From assembly GCA_964019165.1 (NCBI GenBank), contig OZ025270.1, positions 11,627,150-11,691,149 of the forward strand: DNA of 64,000 nt. Reading direction: 5' to 3'. Of this stretch, positions 60,541 through 64,000 are shown piece by piece. Below the pieces are notes generated by a model. It had not been told where the DNA came from and made no database searches. It saw only the letters and a program-made list of their open reading frames with translations. Position numbers and translations under genes: made by a program. This stretch comes from Mastigias papua. Lineage: Eukaryota; Cnidaria; Scyphozoa; Rhizostomeae; Mastigiidae. Position 1 is the first letter of the stretch, and the number at the start of each line of letters is the position of its first letter.

Positions 60541-62149
60541 CGCGCCTTTTTTAACTGACTTACAAAAACAATAGGATCCCAAAATGGTTTCAGAATCAAT
60601 AGGTTTTTTATGACTGCGCATCCTATGATGCAATTTTGACTGACTTACCAATCATATTCGCCAAATCTATGGCTTAAAATACAAAAGAAAATAACTTATT
60701 TCTGGGGTATTGCGTAAGTGGAGTCAAGAATAAACCAGATTTAGTTGAATCCTGGCCTCTTTTTCCCACTTTGTGATGATGTAATCACGAACCATGAATA
60801 GAAAACCAGACAAGTAAGTCAAGGGATAGTATAAAGCAGATAATGGAAGAAATTTAAATCGAAAAATGCAACTTTAGAATATTTGTCCTGTATTGAGAAA
60901 AGATAATTATATAAGTTATAGGACATTTTCTAAAAATTTGACTGACTTCGGTATGTAGCGTAAGTCGGTCTGGATACACCCCTGCCCTGTGCAAGGTTTG
61001 TTGTGTCTATTCCTGGCCCAGAAGATGAAAATATTGCAATCGGTGAAATAGATTTTAATGATGAATTTTAAATATCTGTACCCTCTACACTTAGCCCAAA
61101 AACTGAAAGTTGAGTTGAGAAACAAGTTTAGGTTTTATCAGACCATCTAGGCCCTTTTCCTTCAGCTAAGGCTTGTGATTGAAAAGATTCCTCAACTTAA
61201 AAGTACTCTGATCAGGCGTCTTTCATGTACTTTTTTCGACGTAAACACATTTCTTCGTTGTCTTACGGTGCTTTTTCCACCTTAAACTGGTATATTCTTT
61301 GATTATTGATGCAAAGAATCTTCGTCCTCGACACGGTAGACTTTTTAACAAACTTCATCCTGAGCGAACCGTGTGAGACGAGGTCATCTGGTGATTCCCA
61401 GAAAAGTGCGCAGTTCACTTGGATGAGCAGTCCACTAAATAAAATTGAGTTACCCGTGTGCAGCAAGAGCACACATTCACACAATGCGATACTCTTTTAT
61501 AGTTAGTTTTCTTTTGCATCGGACGTTATAAATTTCTTTTCTTATACGCCTCTGCCAGCATACTTAGTCTTACACACAGTTCATGCAGCCCCTTGGTGTC
61601 TCCATTGCTTTATGTAATATTGATCTATTTAGCTTAGCCTGTCCATACTAAGTTCTCCCTGTGTTACGTGTTTATTTGCCTTTACAGACTATTGCTCATA
61701 GGTCTTTCTGTAGTTTTACTTGGCTCATAGTGCCATATCTGCAAGCATATTCGTATCGTCGCTGCAGTATTGTAAGCACGTCTAAGTAATTGTTTTGTTG
61801 TTATTTGATTGTTTTATCATCATTACATCAGAGTCTAGAAAAATTCACGGCTCCATGGCTCTGAACAGGAGGAAGATTTTGCTTTCTATGTCGTATTTGA
61901 GGAAGGTTTGGTAATTTGCATCAACAATCCAGATTCAGTAAAGTTTCAGTTCATAGGGCATCGACTGTGAAAGGCATAGCCCTTCTAGCCCTTCTACAGT
62001 TAAAGTTTCTGAGACATACACAATGCGGAGGTCAAGAACTTTGGCTAGTTTTGATTGTGGTAAAAGAGGAAGGTTTATGATGAAGATTTGATGGCCGGAG
62101 GAAGGTTAGAACTCTTTCTGGACTCTGCATTATATAACATTAGCATTCT

Positions 62150-62265
62150 ATTGAAAAGTGTCGACTGTGGCATCAGAAATCACGCACAATCTTTTAATGC
62201 CACACCTATGCCGTCAGCAAACTTCCTTTACAACCTCTCCCCCAGAAGTATCATCTTCATGACGA
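62150..62265. repeat. dispersed repeat, copy C of three
   Basis: Plus-strand block CGIRNHAQSFNATPMPSAN, related to 28985-29095 (roughly three-quarters identical in the core on the minus strand) and 44328-44450. Confidence 0.5.
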
Positions 62266-63433
62266 CCCTGGTCCTAACCCTAAGCAGGGGTGGCGCCAGA
62301 GGCGGGCAGGGGGTTATAGCTCCTCTTCGGGAATCTTTAGATTCCCGTCGAGGAAAAATCTGACATTTCGTCGGGGAATTTCTAGCTGAAAACTACTGTA
62401 CTGACTACAGGCTGATCACATCACATAGTGTTGTATTTGTATGTTCTCATGTCTCTGTCTTTTCTGTACCAAAACTATGGGTGTAGCATACGTCGAGGTT
62501 TAGTAGATAAATCAATATGATTTAATACGTTGTTGGCAAATCTAAGTATTTGAAAACTTCGACCATGAATCTTCAAACTTTACAACTTGGTGTCGAACTT
62601 GTATTTAGCAGTGTTCTTCTGTAGGGGTAACTTACATCGATAAAACGTACTCAGTAGAATGGAATATCAATTGGATTGGCAGTTTCTAGCAATGCATATG
62701 GGACTGGGATTTAAGACCTTCCTCCAACTTTTTCCTATGACTTATGTTGAAAATAAATCGAACACGTGAACAGTTACAACTCTACATTTATCGCTCGAGC
62801 AACGGAAATCAGTGCCAGGGCTGTTGATAACGTACTGTTGTGTTAATTGGGAATTTACTGACTATTCCTTTGGGTATTTTACTATGTTATTTGTAATAAT
62901 TTTAGATTTGTTCTGTATACCGTATTTGGTATTATTAGGTGTTCGAGTTTTGTTAATAATTAGGTCCCGACGTCCTCTAGTCCTTATTAGTAGTAGTGGT
63001 ATAGGCTGAGGCAAGAAAACGACGAGACCAGAAGATAGAGAAAAGCTGCAATTAAATAGAAGGCAATGTCTGAGTTTACCTTAAGAAGTTAGTCATAGTT
63101 AAGTTTAAGGATCTAGAACAGACGCAAGACGCAAGATGAAAGTAATAAGACTCCAAGCCCGACGCCCTCTATAAAAGTAAAGATACGCCAGAATCGCGAA
63201 AAGGTCGTAAGTTGTTGATTTGTATTCTTAGTTTATATTTAGTTATACCTGCAAGAAGTAGTGGTTTAACACTTTCAACTTCTTTATGCTCATTGTAGAT
63301 TGGACCTAGATCTGTGCCTAAGCACTCTACCACTTTGTCAAATGTTAACCTGGGAGATGAATTTTATGCCAATATAGACGGCAGAATTTAAAAGGGTGCC
63401 TTATCGGTTATGCAGCTGATCTATGTTGCCCCA

Positions 63434-63473
63434 GTCGGGGACCTTAGAGCGCTGTCGGGGACCTTAGAGCGCT
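63434..63473. repeat. 20-bp perfect tandem duplication
   Basis: GTCGGGGACCTTAGAGCGCT occurs twice in a row, followed by a partial third GTCGGGG. Confidence 0.9.
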
Positions 63474-64000
63474 GTCGGGGAAATCCTGGCGCCAACCGAA
63501 AGACATGAAATTTTTCGTTAATTTTCTAGAGAAAGCACGCATTTTCAGTCAATAAAAAATAATCTAATAATAATCGTAGGCTTATAGCCAAGAACTTTTA
63601 AGAATATGAAGGCCAATCAAAATTGAGGTATTCCTTAAAAAAGATTATTAATTTGAATTAGCCATTTCATTCTACACAAGCAGAGGATTGGTTTTACAGA
63701 GAATATGTGACAGATATTGGTCACCACTTCCTCCTATATACGCCAATCACTGAAAGCGAGCGTGAAATTAACCGCAAATGAGCATTGAATAAGGACGGTA
63801 GTTTAGATCTTTATGGGGACTGATTACAAGCGTCTTTCGAAAATAAAAGACAATGCAAAAGAGGATTTCAAAGCTCTGATGCGTGGTCTTGAAGAATTAA
63901 AATTTGGTGTCAGCTTTGAGAAATCAAAACCTTGATTGCTGCCAATTGATTAATGGTAGGAGCTACCCTAGGGAATTTACTTTACTACCTCCCCTTTGAT

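Larger units (their letters stand above)
60541..64000. other. 3.5 kb, no supported gene
   Basis: Contains a hAT-like terminus (the complement of CAGGGGTGTATCCAGAC ending at 60985; a similar CAGGGGCGCATCCAGAAC tip lies at 54072), another hAT-like tip CAGGGGTGGCGCCAGAGG at 62285, dispersed repeat copy C, and the 63434-63473 tandem pair. No long frame and no matching second termini were found. Confidence 0.6.

Noticed and set aside
62285..63500. hAT MITE between CAGGGGTGGCGCCAG and CCTGGCGCC
   Set aside because: Only about 11 bp match, with no target duplication and no subterminal similarity.

Overview
This window is intron- and repeat-rich, AT-rich animal DNA. The mix of transposon families (Penelope-like, CR1/L2-like and RTE-like LINEs, Ty3/gypsy, Ty1/copia, hAT, Harbinger, pogo-like, MULE-like, IS3EU-like and ISL2EU-like) together with very long (TA)n, (CATA)n, (TG)n and (ATC)n microsatellites suggests an early-branching metazoan, most likely a cnidarian. 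That assignment is inference from TE content. I saw no rRNA, no bacterial operon and no CRISPR array. Almost every long reading frame belongs to a transposable element. Only a few short stretches, all on the minus strand, look like possible host exons.

Layout, 0-25 kb: a truncated tRNA-like sequence and microsatellites (0-1.1 kb); a terminal-inverted-repeat (TIR) element (1.65-2.06 kb); a Penelope-like element (2.7-8.5 kb) split by a nearly complete hAT transposon (4.83-7.85 kb); a decayed RTE-like LINE (8.8-14.2 kb) split by a minus-strand CR1-like LINE (12.5-14.0 kb); a plus-strand LINE (15.1-18.65 kb) split twice, by a Harbinger-type non-autonomous element (15.18-15.95 kb, TAA target duplication) and by a MULE-like long-TIR element (16.39-18.54 kb, 10-bp target duplication); a 65-bp-arm palindrome at 19.3 kb; and mostly featureless DNA to 25.4 kb.

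Layout, 25-45 kb: a well-preserved 5'-truncated LINE (25.4-28.1 kb); pogo-like TIR elements (29.1-30.6 kb); another 5'-truncated LINE (31.1-32.2 kb); a small palindromic MITE (33.3 kb); a tRNA-derived, inverted-repeat-flanked element inside long (TA)n tracts (34.8-35.7 kb); and a degenerate minus-strand Ty3/gypsy retrotransposon (35.7-42.85 kb) interrupted by a LINE, a Harbinger-type element and, at its 5' side, an IS3EU-like element (42.89-44.14 kb).

Layout, 45-64 kb: a candidate 112-aa membrane protein (45 kb); a Harbinger MITE (46.75 kb); diverged tandem duplications (47.6-48.3 kb); a 1.4-1.6 kb diverged direct duplication (49.26-50.67 and 58.93-60.54 kb); an ISL2EU-like THAP/SAP element (51.35-53.97 kb); and a young, complete Ty1/copia element (54.32-58.88 kb) with 199-bp LTRs differing at two sites that I can see and a 5-bp target duplication. 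Its integrase lacks the catalytic glutamate.

The window reads as layered insertions. Several elements can be ordered in time because they interrupt one another, and four empty or filled insertion sites can be read directly. I do not see a clear new multi-gene system. The best leads are the IS3EU-like element with tandem-array TIRs, the octamer-rich Harbinger elements, the phase-symmetric exon-like cassettes on the minus strand, and the copia integrase lesion.
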